Source of the DNA: a bacterium UBP11_UBA4055
Lineage (GTDB): Bacteria > UBA4055
Direction: 5' to 3'
DNA length: 64,000 bases
Assembly (NCBI GenBank): GCA_002382735.1
Contig: DFZN01000059.1
Coordinates: 22,054-86,053, forward strand
This document shows, piece by piece, positions 25,046 to 33,563 of this stretch (position 1 is its first letter; the number at the start of each line of letters is the position of its first letter). The translations under genes were made by a program, and so were the position numbers. The notes below the pieces were generated by a model. That model was not told where the DNA came from, made no database searches, and was given only the letters and a program-made list of their open reading frames with translations.

Positions 25046-25273
25046 TTATTTGTTTTCATTTTTCTTCCGTCTTGCGATCATGACAACAGTCAGCCCGACA
25101 AGAAAAAGAACGGCATGCACTCCGAGAAGGTGCCACATCGGATATTCACCCATACCGAGTTCAATATCAGGTATCTGACTTGTCAGATTTTTATTTACAT
25201 AAGCCAGTATCCCGTTATAAAAGGCTGAAGCCATCAGTACATAACCGATGAATAAGAGTATTTTCTTTCCCAT
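25046..25273 (-). CDS. Small membrane protein at the end of the moxR-bat operon
   Basis: The 75-residue protein has two hydrophobic segments (about 5-25 and 46-66) and a basic C-terminus (IARRKKNENK). It starts 9 bases after the stop of the BatA-like gene and is the last gene of the leftward moxR operon. I do not recognise the family. Position suggests an accessory membrane component, but it may simply be a passenger. Confidence 0.7.
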   Translation of the reverse strand: MGKKILLFIGYVLMASAFYNGILAYVNKNLTSQIPDIELGMGEYPMWHLLGVHAVLFLVGLTVVMIARRKKNENK

Positions 25274-25282
25274 TTTTCCCCC

Positions 25283-26266
25283 TTAAGGGTTTTTGAGAAA
25301 TATAGTGTTTTCAAGCAGCAATGCAAGCAAAAATAAAAATATCGCCGGCAGAAGGAACAGATGATATTTTTCGTGGAACCGCTTGTATGATTTAATTTCG
25401 ATCTTCGTTTTTTCCAGCTCGTCTATCTCTTTGTATATCTTGGCGAGTTTATCTTTATCGGTTGCTCTGTAGAATTTTCCGCCGGTAGTCGATGCGACCT
25501 TAGTCATCATCTCCTCGTCTATCTTGAACTCGACCTCGCGAAGCACAGTCTGGCCGAACGGCGTCTGGAAAGGGTACGGCGCTCTGGATCTGCCTATGCC
25601 GATGGTATAAATTTTCATTTCCATAGCCGAGGCAACTTCCGCCGCCGTTTCCGGGCTCACCTCGCCCTTGTTGTTGTCGCCGTCCGTCAAAAGTATTATG
25701 ACCTTGCTCTTGGCGTCGCTGCCCTTCAGTCTGTTGACCGAGGTGATGATGCCCGACCCTATCGCCGTCCCGTCCTCGATCACACCCGTCTTGATGTTGC
25801 GCGTCAGCTCGTTCAGTATCCCGTAATCCGTCGTGAGCGGGCACTGTGTATATGCTTCTCCCGCAAAAAGCACCATGCCTATCCTGTCGTTCTTTCGTCC
25901 GTTGATGAACTCCCGGGCAACATCAAGTGACGCCTCGAACCTGTTGGGCTGAAAATCCTGAGCGAGCATTGAGGTCGAGATGTCCAGCGCGAGCATGATG
26001 TCGATACCCTCGGTCGTGGTCTCGGACGACTCTGAAGTGGACTGAGGCCGTGCGAGCGCAAGGATCATCAGGGCGGCCGCGATGAACTTGAGCACATAAG
26101 GCGTTTCGATCAGCCTGACCCTCAAAGTCTTCTTTATGCCGGAAAAAGTTTCTGAGCCGGAAAATCTTATATACGCCCGTTTCTGCTTTATGAAATGGTA
26201 TAACAGTGCGATAACAGGCACGAATAACAAATACAGATAATGAGGGTCGGCGAATTTGAATATCAT
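25283..26266 (-). CDS. BatA-like VWA-domain membrane protein
   Basis: The 327-residue protein has the BatA layout: a short N-terminal membrane-associated segment (YLYLLFVPVIALLYHFI), a second membrane helix (about 57-72), a von Willebrand A domain with the metal-ion site DISTS (D95-S99) and ILLTDGDNNKGE, and a C-terminal membrane helix (about 300-322). Bat (Bacteroides aerotolerance) proteins pair with MoxR ATPases in envelope stress or cofactor insertion; the molecular role is not firmly known. The ATG overlaps the stop of the BatD-like gene by four bases. A second, more divergent BatA/VWA protein is encoded at 50151. Confidence 0.9.
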   Translation of the reverse strand: MIFKFADPHYLYLLFVPVIALLYHFIKQKRAYIRFSGSETFSGIKKTLRVRLIETPYVLKFIAAALMILALARPQSTSESSETTTEGIDIMLALDISTSMLAQDFQPNRFEASLDVAREFINGRKNDRIGMVLFAGEAYTQCPLTTDYGILNELTRNIKTGVIEDGTAIGSGIITSVNRLKGSDAKSKVIILLTDGDNNKGEVSPETAAEVASAMEMKIYTIGIGRSRAPYPFQTPFGQTVLREVEFKIDEEMMTKVASTTGGKFYRATDKDKLAKIYKEIDELEKTKIEIKSYKRFHEKYHLFLLPAIFLFLLALLLENTIFLKNP

Positions 26267-27234
26267 TTTTTCTTACCGTTCGTTTCTTCTTTCAGTTTAT
26301 CTACAGCCTTATATGCGAACTCGATGAACGATTTAAGCTCTCCTTCAAGCGGAATGAATTTTGCGTATTTCACAAAGTCCGTCACCTCTAAAAGCTTATC
26401 TGAATTCTCTATCGTTTCGGCGTCCGTCACTCTTGATCTTATCTCTGACTTGAGCTCCTCTGTAGGCAGCTCGGCTCCCGGAAAATCGAACCTGTCCTCC
26501 AGAAAATTCCTGAAGATCAGCGATAATTCCGCCGCGAAGTCCTTGAACTCTCCCCGCTCAAGATATTTCTTCTCCTTAAGCTTATCGAGCATCTGAAACG
26601 CTATGACATGAGCCGGGATCTTCTTTTCTATAACGATCTCTTCCGCGCCGTTCTTCTTCCGCTTTCTTTTTGCCATGAACCACACCGTCAGTACGAGCAG
26701 AACGACAAAAGCTAAGAATGTGCCCAGATACCACTTCTCCCGGGCCGACATTTTATAAACAGCTATATCCTTGATCGGCAGAACCATGCCTAACGAGTCT
26801 AAAGACACCTCTTTCTGATTGCCCAGAGAATCGACCACCGTTACTTTAGCTTCCTTTATTATAGACTTCACATTGACCCTGATCGAATCGCTTTTGAACT
26901 CGAAAACATCCTCGCCTTTCACGAATGAATATTCAAGCGGTCCGAAATAATGCTCGCCCTCTTTGGCGAAAACGGCGTAATCGTTCTGAAATACCTCATG
27001 CACAAGCCCCGCATCCTTTCCCTGCGACTTCACGACCGACTCCACCAGCTCGAAATCCTCCGACTGCGTGTTCTGTATCCTGCTCAGGTCAACGGTCGAT
27101 CCCTCAGGGTAGTCAAGTTCGATCGTTATCCGAAGCCTCTCGCCGGTATAAAGTTCGGTCCTGTTCGTGAATATTTTGATCTCCGCGCTCAATGCAAAGG
27201 TCAACGCCAGTATTAAAAATATAAATTTCTTCAC
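26263..27234 (-). CDS. BatD-like / DUF4381-like membrane protein
   Basis: The 323-residue protein starts with a signal peptide (MKKFIFLILALTFALSAEI). Its exported part (about 20-165) has an immunoglobulin-like beta pattern of BatD type (NRTELYTGERLRITIELDYPEG). A membrane helix follows (about 168-190), then a basic stretch and a helical cytoplasmic tail (LDKLKEKKYLERGEFKDFAAELSLIFRNFLE) as seen in DUF4381 proteins. It overlaps both neighbours by four bases (DUF58 upstream, BatA-like downstream). It probably forms a membrane complex with the two VWA-type proteins that MoxR acts on. Confidence 0.8.
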   Translation of the reverse strand: MKKFIFLILALTFALSAEIKIFTNRTELYTGERLRITIELDYPEGSTVDLSRIQNTQSEDFELVESVVKSQGKDAGLVHEVFQNDYAVFAKEGEHYFGPLEYSFVKGEDVFEFKSDSIRVNVKSIIKEAKVTVVDSLGNQKEVSLDSLGMVLPIKDIAVYKMSAREKWYLGTFLAFVVLLVLTVWFMAKRKRKKNGAEEIVIEKKIPAHVIAFQMLDKLKEKKYLERGEFKDFAAELSLIFRNFLEDRFDFPGAELPTEELKSEIRSRVTDAETIENSDKLLEVTDFVKYAKFIPLEGELKSFIEFAYKAVDKLKEETNGKKK

Positions 27235-28118
27235 TTTTTCGTTTTCCTCTTTTTGAAAAATGCCACGAGCGGGTGAATGTAGGGTTTATTGATCTCCATG
27301 CTGATGCTTTCGACCTTATTCTTCCTGAACAGCTTCGACTTGAGCGCAGTTTTTTTATCTATATTGGCTTTAATTATCCCGCGGTTGGCTTTACTGCTCA
27401 GATCGACCAGCATAGTTTTGCCTGTTTCGTTGTCGAAGAACTCGTACAGTCCTTTTTCGGGAAGTTCGCGCTCTCTTTTATCGTAAAGGTCTATAGCTAT
27501 AAGATCGTGCTTTTTTGAAACTATCTGCATGCCCTTTTCGTAGCCGTCGTCCATAAAGTCGGATATCAAAAAAGAAATGGCTTTTTTCTTCTGTACATTG
27601 TTCAGATATTCGAGCGCGGTCTCGATTGAAGTGCCTGTAGAGGAAGCTTTGAAGAACAAAAGTTCCCTGATTATCCTGAACACATGACTTCTGCCTTTTT
27701 TGGGAGGTATGAACTTTTCTATCTTGTCGGAGAACAGGATCAGCCCGACCTTATCGTTGTTCTTGACGGCCGAGAATGCGAGAAGGGCCGCGATCTCCGC
27801 AGCGATCTCTCTTTTGAAACTCTCTTCCGAGCCGAAACTGCCGCTCGCGGATATATCGACGACAAGCATGAGTATAAGCTCGCGCTCCTCTTCAAAAACC
27901 TTCACGAAAGGCTTTCTCATCCTCGCCGTCACATTCCAGTCAATAGACCTTATGTCGTCTCCGTATGAATACTCCCGCACCTGCGAGAAATTCATCCCGC
28001 GTCCCTTGAATACGGAATGGTACTCTCCGCCGAAGAGCTCGTTGACAGCCTTACGGGTCTTGAGGTCGATGAACCTGACCTTTTTTAGTATTTCCTTCTG
28101 CTTTTCTCTTTCTTCCAT
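27231..28118 (-). CDS. DUF58 protein
   Basis: The 295-residue cytoplasmic protein has the DUF58 signature YSYGDDIRSIDWNVTARMRKPFVKVFEEE (about 49-77) followed by a VWA-like metal site DISASGSFGS (about 86-95). The family is almost always encoded next to MoxR ATPases, as here, six bases after the moxR stop. It is thought to act as an adaptor between the ATPase and the membrane-bound VWA proteins. It overlaps the BatD-like gene by four bases. Confidence 0.93.
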   Translation of the reverse strand: MEEREKQKEILKKVRFIDLKTRKAVNELFGGEYHSVFKGRGMNFSQVREYSYGDDIRSIDWNVTARMRKPFVKVFEEERELILMLVVDISASGSFGSEESFKREIAAEIAALLAFSAVKNNDKVGLILFSDKIEKFIPPKKGRSHVFRIIRELLFFKASSTGTSIETALEYLNNVQKKKAISFLISDFMDDGYEKGMQIVSKKHDLIAIDLYDKRERELPEKGLYEFFDNETGKTMLVDLSSKANRGIIKANIDKKTALKSKLFRKNKVESISMEINKPYIHPLVAFFKKRKTKK

Positions 28119-28124
28119 AGCTGT

Positions 28125-29114
28125 TTACGGTATTTCGACAGTATCGAATATTTTTTTAACGATATCTTCCGAAGTGATCTCTTCCGCTTCGGCTTCGTAA
28201 GTCACGCCTATCCTGTGGCGGAGAACATCCATTCCGATAGATCTGACATCCTCCGGAGTCACGAAACCTCTGCGCTTCATGAAAGCCTGAGCCTTGGCCG
28301 CCATCACGAGGTAGATCGATGCCCTCGGCGAAGCAGCGTATCCGATGAGCGAAGCAACATCCTTGAGCCCGTATTTCTCCGGCGTCCTTGTCGCGTTGAC
28401 TATATCTATGATGTACTTTTCGACTTTCTCGTCAATGTATATCTCTTTTACGATCTCCCTTACCCTCCTGATCTCTTCCGGAGAAATTACAGGCTTGATA
28501 TCCGCCTTTTTCTGAGCGGTCACCCTTCTCATGATCTCAAGCTCTTCCGCCGGAGTGGGATAAGTGATCTTCAACTTGAGCATGAACCTGTCCACCTGAG
28601 CTTCGGGCAGCGGATAAGTTCCCTCCTGCTCGATCGGGTTCTGCGTTGCGAGCACGAGGAACGGTTCTTCGAGATAAAAAGTGTTCTCGCCGATAGTAAC
28701 ATGCTTTTCCTGCATAGCCTCGAGCAGCGCTGACTGCACCTTTGCCGGCGACCTGTTGATCTCGTCCGCAAGAATTATATTGGCAAATATCGGCCCCTTT
28801 TTAGTCTCGAAATTATTCGTGTTCTGATTGTATATCATCGTACCGATAAGGTCGGCGGGAAGAAGGTCGGGCGTGAACTGGATCCTCTGATACTTCACAT
28901 CCACAGCCTTCGCGAGAGTTTTTACCGTTTCGGTCTTTGCAAGCCCGGGAACACCTTCGAGAAGCACATGCCCGCCCGTAAAAAGACTCGTCAACAGCCT
29001 GTCCACCATATATTTCTGACCCACGATCACCTTGCCGATCTCCATCGACAGAATATCAAGGAATTTGCTTTCCCTTTCGACTTTCTCCGTTATTTCCCTG
29101 ATGTCCGAATTCAT
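28125..29114 (-). CDS. MoxR-family AAA+ ATPase
   Basis: The 329-residue ATPase has Walker A GVPGLAKT (54-61), Walker B ILADEINRSPAKVQSALLEAMQE, the sensor region FLVLATQNPIEQEGTYPLPEAQVDRF, and the C-terminal lid (VASLIGYAASPRASIYLVMAAKA). MoxR ATPases act as chaperones that mature or activate VWA-containing complexes. It heads the operon moxR - DUF58 - BatD-like - BatA-like - small membrane protein. AAAGGAG lies five bases before the ATG. I could not find a convincing promoter of the local consensus in the 60 bases upstream. Confidence 0.95.
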   Translation of the reverse strand: MNSDIREITEKVERESKFLDILSMEIGKVIVGQKYMVDRLLTSLFTGGHVLLEGVPGLAKTETVKTLAKAVDVKYQRIQFTPDLLPADLIGTMIYNQNTNNFETKKGPIFANIILADEINRSPAKVQSALLEAMQEKHVTIGENTFYLEEPFLVLATQNPIEQEGTYPLPEAQVDRFMLKLKITYPTPAEELEIMRRVTAQKKADIKPVISPEEIRRVREIVKEIYIDEKVEKYIIDIVNATRTPEKYGLKDVASLIGYAASPRASIYLVMAAKAQAFMKRRGFVTPEDVRSIGMDVLRHRIGVTYEAEAEEITSEDIVKKIFDTVEIP

Positions 29115-29170
29115 AGCCGCTCCTTTATGCTTAAATTTAAATATTTTTCGTGACTTATACTATGCCTGAG

Positions 29171-29461
29171 TCAATTTGTTCTGTAAGAACATGGAGAAAA
29201 TTTACTATACATAATTACCGGTAATTTTTCCGACCTGACCCGCAAGATAGTATGGAATATTAAGCAGCCTGACCTTTCTTCCGACGCTTCAAGAAACTCG
29301 GAAAAACTGATATCTTCTTTCTCCAGTGCTATCTCAAGGAGTGAACCTGCACCGACAACAAAAATATCCGGATGCTTTTCATAAAAACACCTCAGCATCT
29401 TAACTGCCTGCGACGAATTCTGTATCTCGTCAATACCGTATTCTTTTTTAAATACCTGCAT
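29171..29461 (-). pseudogene. DUF4143-type AAA ATPase remnant
   Basis: The frame encodes IDEIQNSSQAVKMLRCFYEK, then FVVGAGSLLEIALEKEDISF, the Walker B and sensor region of the DUF4143 family of ATPases. After ISF the expected PVGRVEY segment is missing and the sequence jumps to SEFLEASEE. A further change of frame follows: in another frame 29220-29275 reads LLNIPYYLAGQV, which resembles the extreme C-terminus of the family. The Walker A end and most of the DUF4143 domain are gone. Two internal deletions, like those in the hsdM remnant, explain the structure. The family often neighbours toxin-antitoxin and mobile genes. Confidence 0.7.
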
Positions 29462-29475
29462 ATCCGAATGAACAA

Positions 29476-29495
29476 CCCCGAGGCAAGCCTCGAGG
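29476..29495. repeat. GC-rich palindrome
   Basis: CCCCGAGGCAAGCCTCGAGG folds into a hairpin with a CGAGGC/GCCTCG core, next to GAATTCTTTT. It lies between the ATPase remnant and the DUF1846 promoter. It resembles extragenic palindromes and is seen once in this window. Confidence 0.5.
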
Positions 29496-29539
29496 AATTC
29501 TTTTGATTAAAACAGAGGGACATTACAGTTTATGATCTA

Positions 29540-29568
29540 TTGATTTAATCCTGACATTATCTTATATT
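29540..29568 (+). promoter_or_regulatory. Promoter for the DUF1846 gene
   Basis: TTGATT (29540-29545), 17-bp spacer, TATATT (29563-29568); the ATG is at 29596. Confidence 0.65.
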
Positions 29569-29595
29569 TACATCCGAAAATTTCCTGGGAGAAAA

Positions 29596-31122
29596 ATGGC
29601 AAACTCAAAGATCATCGGCTTCGACAACGAAAAATACCTGAAAGAACAGACTTCCGCTATTCTTGAGAGAGTGGGCAGGTTCAACGATAAACTGTACCTG
29701 GAGTTCGGCGGCAAGATCCTCTACGACTATCACGCGGCCAGAGTGCTTCCCGGCTTCGATCCGAATGTAAAAATGAGACTGCTGCAGCTTTTAAAGGATA
29801 AAATAGATGTAATCCTCTGCATCCATGCGGGCGACATTGAAAGGAACAAGATCAGGGCTGACTTCGGCATTACCTACGATGTGGACGCCGTCAAAACGAT
29901 CGACGATTTCAGGGACTGGGGAATAAACATCACCGCAGTAGTGATCACCCGCTACACGAACCAGCCTTCAGCCAATGCCTTCAAGAACAAACTTGAGCGA
30001 AGAGGCGTAAAAGTCTATCTCCACAAGCCCACAAAAGGCTACCCCACCGATGTCGATCTGATAGTTAGCGACGAAGGATACGGTCAGAACGAGCACATCA
30101 TCACCACCAAACCGATCGTAATAGTAACAGGACCCGGACCCGGCAGCGGAAAGCTCGGAACATGCCTGTCCAACCTGTATCACGAATATAAAAAAGGCAT
30201 CAAGGCGGGCTATGCGAAATTCGAGACATTCCCGATATGGGACATTCCGCTGGATCATATGGTCAATATAGCTTATGAAGCCGCGACCGCCGACCTGAGA
30301 GACGAGAACCTGATCGACACGCACCATCTGAAAGCGTACGGCGTTGAGGTTGTGAATTACAACCGCGACATCGAAGCTTTCCATCTTCTCAAGAGGATAC
30401 TTGAGAAGATTACCGGCGGCGAGTCGATGTACAGATCGCCGACGGACATGGGCGTGAACAGAGCCAGCGCGGGCATAGTTGACGACGCGGTCATAACCGA
30501 AGCAGCGCGCCAGGAGATCGTCCGCAGGCACTTCAGATGCGCGGTCGAATACGCCATGGGCCTGACCGACAAAGGAACTTTAGACCACGCATACAAGATC
30601 ATGGATAAGGTAGGCGCGAAACCTGAGGACAGGAAGGTCGTGATGCCCGCGAGACAGGCCGCCGGAGAGGCCGAAGAAAGCGGTAAAGGCAACGAAGGCG
30701 CTTTCTGCGGCGCGGCGATAGAGCTCCAAGACGGCACGATCATCACGGGGAAGAATTCCCCGCTGCTTCACTCGTCATCCAGCCTGATACTCAACGCTAC
30801 GAAACATCTTGCCGGTCTGCCGGACAACATGTTCCTGCTGCCGCAGAGCATAATCGACTCTGTGACACATTTGAAGAAAAATATTCTTAACGGTAAAATG
30901 GCGAGTCTGGATGTCGAGGAAACACTGATAGTCCTGTCCGTCAGCGCCCTGTTCAATCCCGCGGCTCAGATGTCGATTGAAAAGCTCAAAGAACTTCATG
31001 ACTGCGAAGTTCATCTGACCCACATACCCACACCGGGAGACGAAGCGGGATGGAGAAAGCTTGAGGTCAATCTGACCTGCGATCCTGAATATTCCGGAAA
31101 AACTCTTTTTATCGGAAGGTGA
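29596..31122 (+). CDS. DUF1846 (UPF0371) family protein
   Basis: The 508-residue protein matches the DUF1846 family over its length: IGFDNEKYLKEQTSAILERV at the start, LYLEFGGKILYDYHAARVLPGF, the nucleotide-loop-like VTGPGPGSGKLGTCLSNLYHE (about 178-198), MGVNRASAGIVDDAVITEAARQEI, and HLTHIPTPGDEAGWRKL near the end. The glycine-rich GPGPGSGK segment suggests phosphate or nucleotide binding. Function is not established in the literature I know. It has its own promoter and GGGAG ribosome site and converges on the lipoprotein gene with four bases between stops. Confidence 0.93.
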   Translation: MANSKIIGFDNEKYLKEQTSAILERVGRFNDKLYLEFGGKILYDYHAARVLPGFDPNVKMRLLQLLKDKIDVILCIHAGDIERNKIRADFGITYDVDAVKTIDDFRDWGINITAVVITRYTNQPSANAFKNKLERRGVKVYLHKPTKGYPTDVDLIVSDEGYGQNEHIITTKPIVIVTGPGPGSGKLGTCLSNLYHEYKKGIKAGYAKFETFPIWDIPLDHMVNIAYEAATADLRDENLIDTHHLKAYGVEVVNYNRDIEAFHLLKRILEKITGGESMYRSPTDMGVNRASAGIVDDAVITEAARQEIVRRHFRCAVEYAMGLTDKGTLDHAYKIMDKVGAKPEDRKVVMPARQAAGEAEESGKGNEGAFCGAAIELQDGTIITGKNSPLLHSSSSLILNATKHLAGLPDNMFLLPQSIIDSVTHLKKNILNGKMASLDVEETLIVLSVSALFNPAAQMSIEKLKELHDCEVHLTHIPTPGDEAGWRKLEVNLTCDPEYSGKTLFIGR

Positions 31123-31126
31123 TGAC

Positions 31127-32326
31127 TTATTTCACAGGGAATATATTGATCCGCTCTCCCCTGTTATCATAGTCGAATTCCTTCCCGTAAACCTTTTCCT
31201 CAAGCTGATCGCCGATGGAATTTATATAATCGTCAATAGAATTCGTGATCCAAATCTGATATTCCTCGTAAGTGACCTTCCTGACTTCTTTCGCGCCTGA
31301 AGAAACCACATCGAGAAGTATCTGTTTGTATTCCCTTCCCTGAGGCAGATCGGAGAACATCAGAATGTACTCCTTACCCTTATCGAGCTGCTCTTTCCAG
31401 TAGCCCTTCACCTGATTCATAATTAGCGGCATCAGTTTTTTGATAGCCTGGTCGATGTTGGCGTCATAGGCAGTATTATTTCCCCATATCTCATCCGAAT
31501 ATCCGTTCTGAACACCCAGCAGTTTAGCAGTCGAAGCATTGAATATCTTAGCCGTCGCCTTTGCCTTCTTCTTACCGTTTCCGAGGTCTTCAAGTATTAT
31601 CGCGACAGTAACATAAATATCTGCCTTCAACTTCTTAGCCAGTATCTCGGCCATATCGACATCCTCACCCGGAGCGATCTGTTTCATGCTCATATCATCC
31701 TCTATCATCGCGTTCAGCTGGTCGAGATCATAGACATCGTAACGATTGACCGTAAAATACTGATTGATGTTGTTGATAGCCTGTTCTGTGTATCTCTGAT
31801 CATACTGCACTCCCATTGGAGCATAGAAGACCACCATCGAAGGGTTCCCGAGCTGTGAAAGAAGGATGCCCAGAGCCTCAAGGTCATTCAGCACAATGTC
31901 CTTTGTCACAGCCGCCATGATGGTCACCGCCCAGCTTCCGTCGGCCTCTCTCGCCTGATTTAGTATGGAATAAGATTTAACAAAACCCTCGCTCTTTGCC
32001 AGAACCTGATCCTTTACTGTCATATAGTTCTGCATTTCCTGTTCGGATACCAGATATGTACCGATGGCGGTCGAAATCGCATTCCTCTGGGCATCCCTTA
32101 TTGCGGCGTCCCTGTCCGCTCCGATCCCCTGAGCCTCGACTTCGGTAATGTTATGGTCGTTCGAAAACTGGCTGATCTTATTTCCCGCAGGGAGTTTAGG
32201 ATCAGCTGTTTTTTCAGTAACAGCAGACTGATCATTTTCATTCCCAAAAGGTGTTACATACTTTACGGAAACACATGATGATAAAAACAGCATAAGCGTA
32301 ATAATTACAGATAACCTGATCTTCAT
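31127..32326 (-). CDS. FlgT/LPP20-like lipoprotein, paralogue 1
   Basis: The 399-residue protein has a lipoprotein signal (LMLFLSSC, Cys18), then a FlgT-N/LPP20-like domain (VEAQGIGADRDAAIRDAQRNAISTA, DQVLAKSEGFVKSY; about 62-150) and a C-terminal domain of about 240 residues (VDMAEILAKKLKADIYVTV, ATAKIFNASTAKLLG) shared with the next gene. From HNITEVE to the end it is highly similar to the paralogue, differing mainly by the lipid anchor and a 40-residue linker. The latter domain is reminiscent of LpoB/CsgG-type outer-membrane assembly proteins. It has its own promoter immediately after the paralogue's terminator. Confidence 0.8.
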   Translation of the reverse strand: MKIRLSVIITLMLFLSSCVSVKYVTPFGNENDQSAVTEKTADPKLPAGNKISQFSNDHNITEVEAQGIGADRDAAIRDAQRNAISTAIGTYLVSEQEMQNYMTVKDQVLAKSEGFVKSYSILNQAREADGSWAVTIMAAVTKDIVLNDLEALGILLSQLGNPSMVVFYAPMGVQYDQRYTEQAINNINQYFTVNRYDVYDLDQLNAMIEDDMSMKQIAPGEDVDMAEILAKKLKADIYVTVAIILEDLGNGKKKAKATAKIFNASTAKLLGVQNGYSDEIWGNNTAYDANIDQAIKKLMPLIMNQVKGYWKEQLDKGKEYILMFSDLPQGREYKQILLDVVSSGAKEVRKVTYEEYQIWITNSIDDYINSIGDQLEEKVYGKEFDYDNRGERINIFPVK

Positions 32327-32354
32327 GATACTCTCCTGTTTAGTTCACCGATGC

Positions 32355-32383
32355 AATATGCTAAATAATTTCTAAATTTTCAA
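32355..32383 (-). promoter_or_regulatory. Promoter for FlgT-like lipoprotein paralogue 1
   Basis: Minus strand: TTGAAA (32378-32383), 17-bp spacer, CATATT (32355-32360). It starts right after the terminator of paralogue 2. Confidence 0.5.
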
Positions 32384-32385
32384 CT

Positions 32386-32417
32386 AAATAAAAAAAGGGC
32401 GGTTCAATTCCGCCCTT
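32386..32417 (-). terminator. Terminator between the two FlgT-like genes
   Basis: Minus strand: 8-bp stem AAGGGCGG/CCGCCCTT (32410-32417 and 32395-32402), 7-nt loop, then TTTTTTTA. Confidence 0.9.
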
Positions 32418-32427
32418 AAATGTATGT

Positions 32428-33540
32428 CTATTTGACAGGGAATATGTCTATACGGTCTCCCCTGTTCTTGTAGTCGAAATCGCTTCCGTAAATTTCCTCG
32501 ATCGCATCGCCTATCGAATCTATGTATGTATCTATATCGGAATTTACCCAGACCTGATATTCGCTTCCGGCGGTGACTACTTTCACTTCCTTGGCTCCGT
32601 TCTGAAGCGCAGCGAGCACCGCGCTCTTTACTTTTCTTCCCTCAGGGAGTTTGCTGAAAAGTATCACATACTGCTTTCCCTTGTCGAGCTGCTCTTTCCA
32701 GTAGCCCTTGACCTGGTTCATAATGAGCGGCATAAGCTTCTTACATGCCTGATCGATGTTGGCGTCATAAGCGGTAACATTTCCGAATATCTCGTCGGAA
32801 TATCCATTCTGTACACCGAGAAGTTTGGCCGTTGACGCGTTGAATATCTTAGCTGTGGCTTTTGCCTTCTTCTTGCCGTTACCCAGATCTTCAAGTATCA
32901 GCGAAACAGTAACATAAATGTCGGACTTCAACTTCTTGGCCAGTATCTGGGCCATGTCAACATCCTCGCCGATAGAGATCTGCTTCATGCTCATATCGTC
33001 CTCAATCATCGCGTTAAGCTGGTCAAGGTCATACACATCGTACCTGTTCGTTGTAAAATACTGGTTTATCATATTAATTCCCTGCTCAGTGAACCTCTGG
33101 TCGTACGGTTCGCCTTTAGGCGCGTAGAAAACGACTATTGAAGGATTGTCGAGCTGTGACAAAAGTATCCCGAGAGCTTCAAGATCGTTCATGATGATAT
33201 CCTTTGTGACTGCCGCTTTTATAGTCACTGTCCAGGCACCGTCAGGTCCTTTGGACTTATCTAACAGTTCATACGACTTTACGAACCCTTCGCTCTTGGC
33301 CAGAACCTGATCCTTAACGGTCATATAGTTCTGCATTTCCTGTTCGGACACAAGGTATGTTCCTATGGCTGTTTCGATCGCGTTCCTTTTTGCGACATTT
33401 ATCGCCGCCTGCATGTTCATTCCCGTACCTTGAACTTCTACTTCGGTAATGTTATGGTCGTGCATATACTCGCTTGCCTGTGCAAATATCATCGGGCATA
33501 CAGCTATCAGTATCCCTAACAATACAGTTCTGAATTTCAT
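32428..33540 (-). CDS. FlgT/LPP20-like secreted protein, paralogue 2
   Basis: The 370-residue protein has a cleavable signal peptide (MKFRTVLLGILIAVCPMIFAQ) and not the lipobox of paralogue 1. The mature part is nearly collinear with paralogue 1: VEVQGTGMNMQAAINVAKRNAI, QEMQNYMTVKDQVLAKSEGFVKSY, LDQLNAMIEDDMSMKQI and the C-terminal DYKNRGDRIDIFPVK. It is probably soluble in the periplasm or held at the outer membrane by partners. It lies 23 bases after a beta-barrel gene and ends at a strong terminator, so it closes the transcript that begins with the CsgG-like/barrel fusion. Confidence 0.8.
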   Translation of the reverse strand: MKFRTVLLGILIAVCPMIFAQASEYMHDHNITEVEVQGTGMNMQAAINVAKRNAIETAIGTYLVSEQEMQNYMTVKDQVLAKSEGFVKSYELLDKSKGPDGAWTVTIKAAVTKDIIMNDLEALGILLSQLDNPSIVVFYAPKGEPYDQRFTEQGINMINQYFTTNRYDVYDLDQLNAMIEDDMSMKQISIGEDVDMAQILAKKLKSDIYVTVSLILEDLGNGKKKAKATAKIFNASTAKLLGVQNGYSDEIFGNVTAYDANIDQACKKLMPLIMNQVKGYWKEQLDKGKQYVILFSKLPEGRKVKSAVLAALQNGAKEVKVVTAGSEYQVWVNSDIDTYIDSIGDAIEEIYGSDFDYKNRGDRIDIFPVK

Positions 33541-33563
33541 ATCAACTCCGCTTTTGTTTTAAA

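Noticed and set aside
29968..30531. 187-codon open frame on the minus strand inside the DUF1846 gene
   Set aside because: Antisense to a long conserved gene, with no ribosome site or motif.
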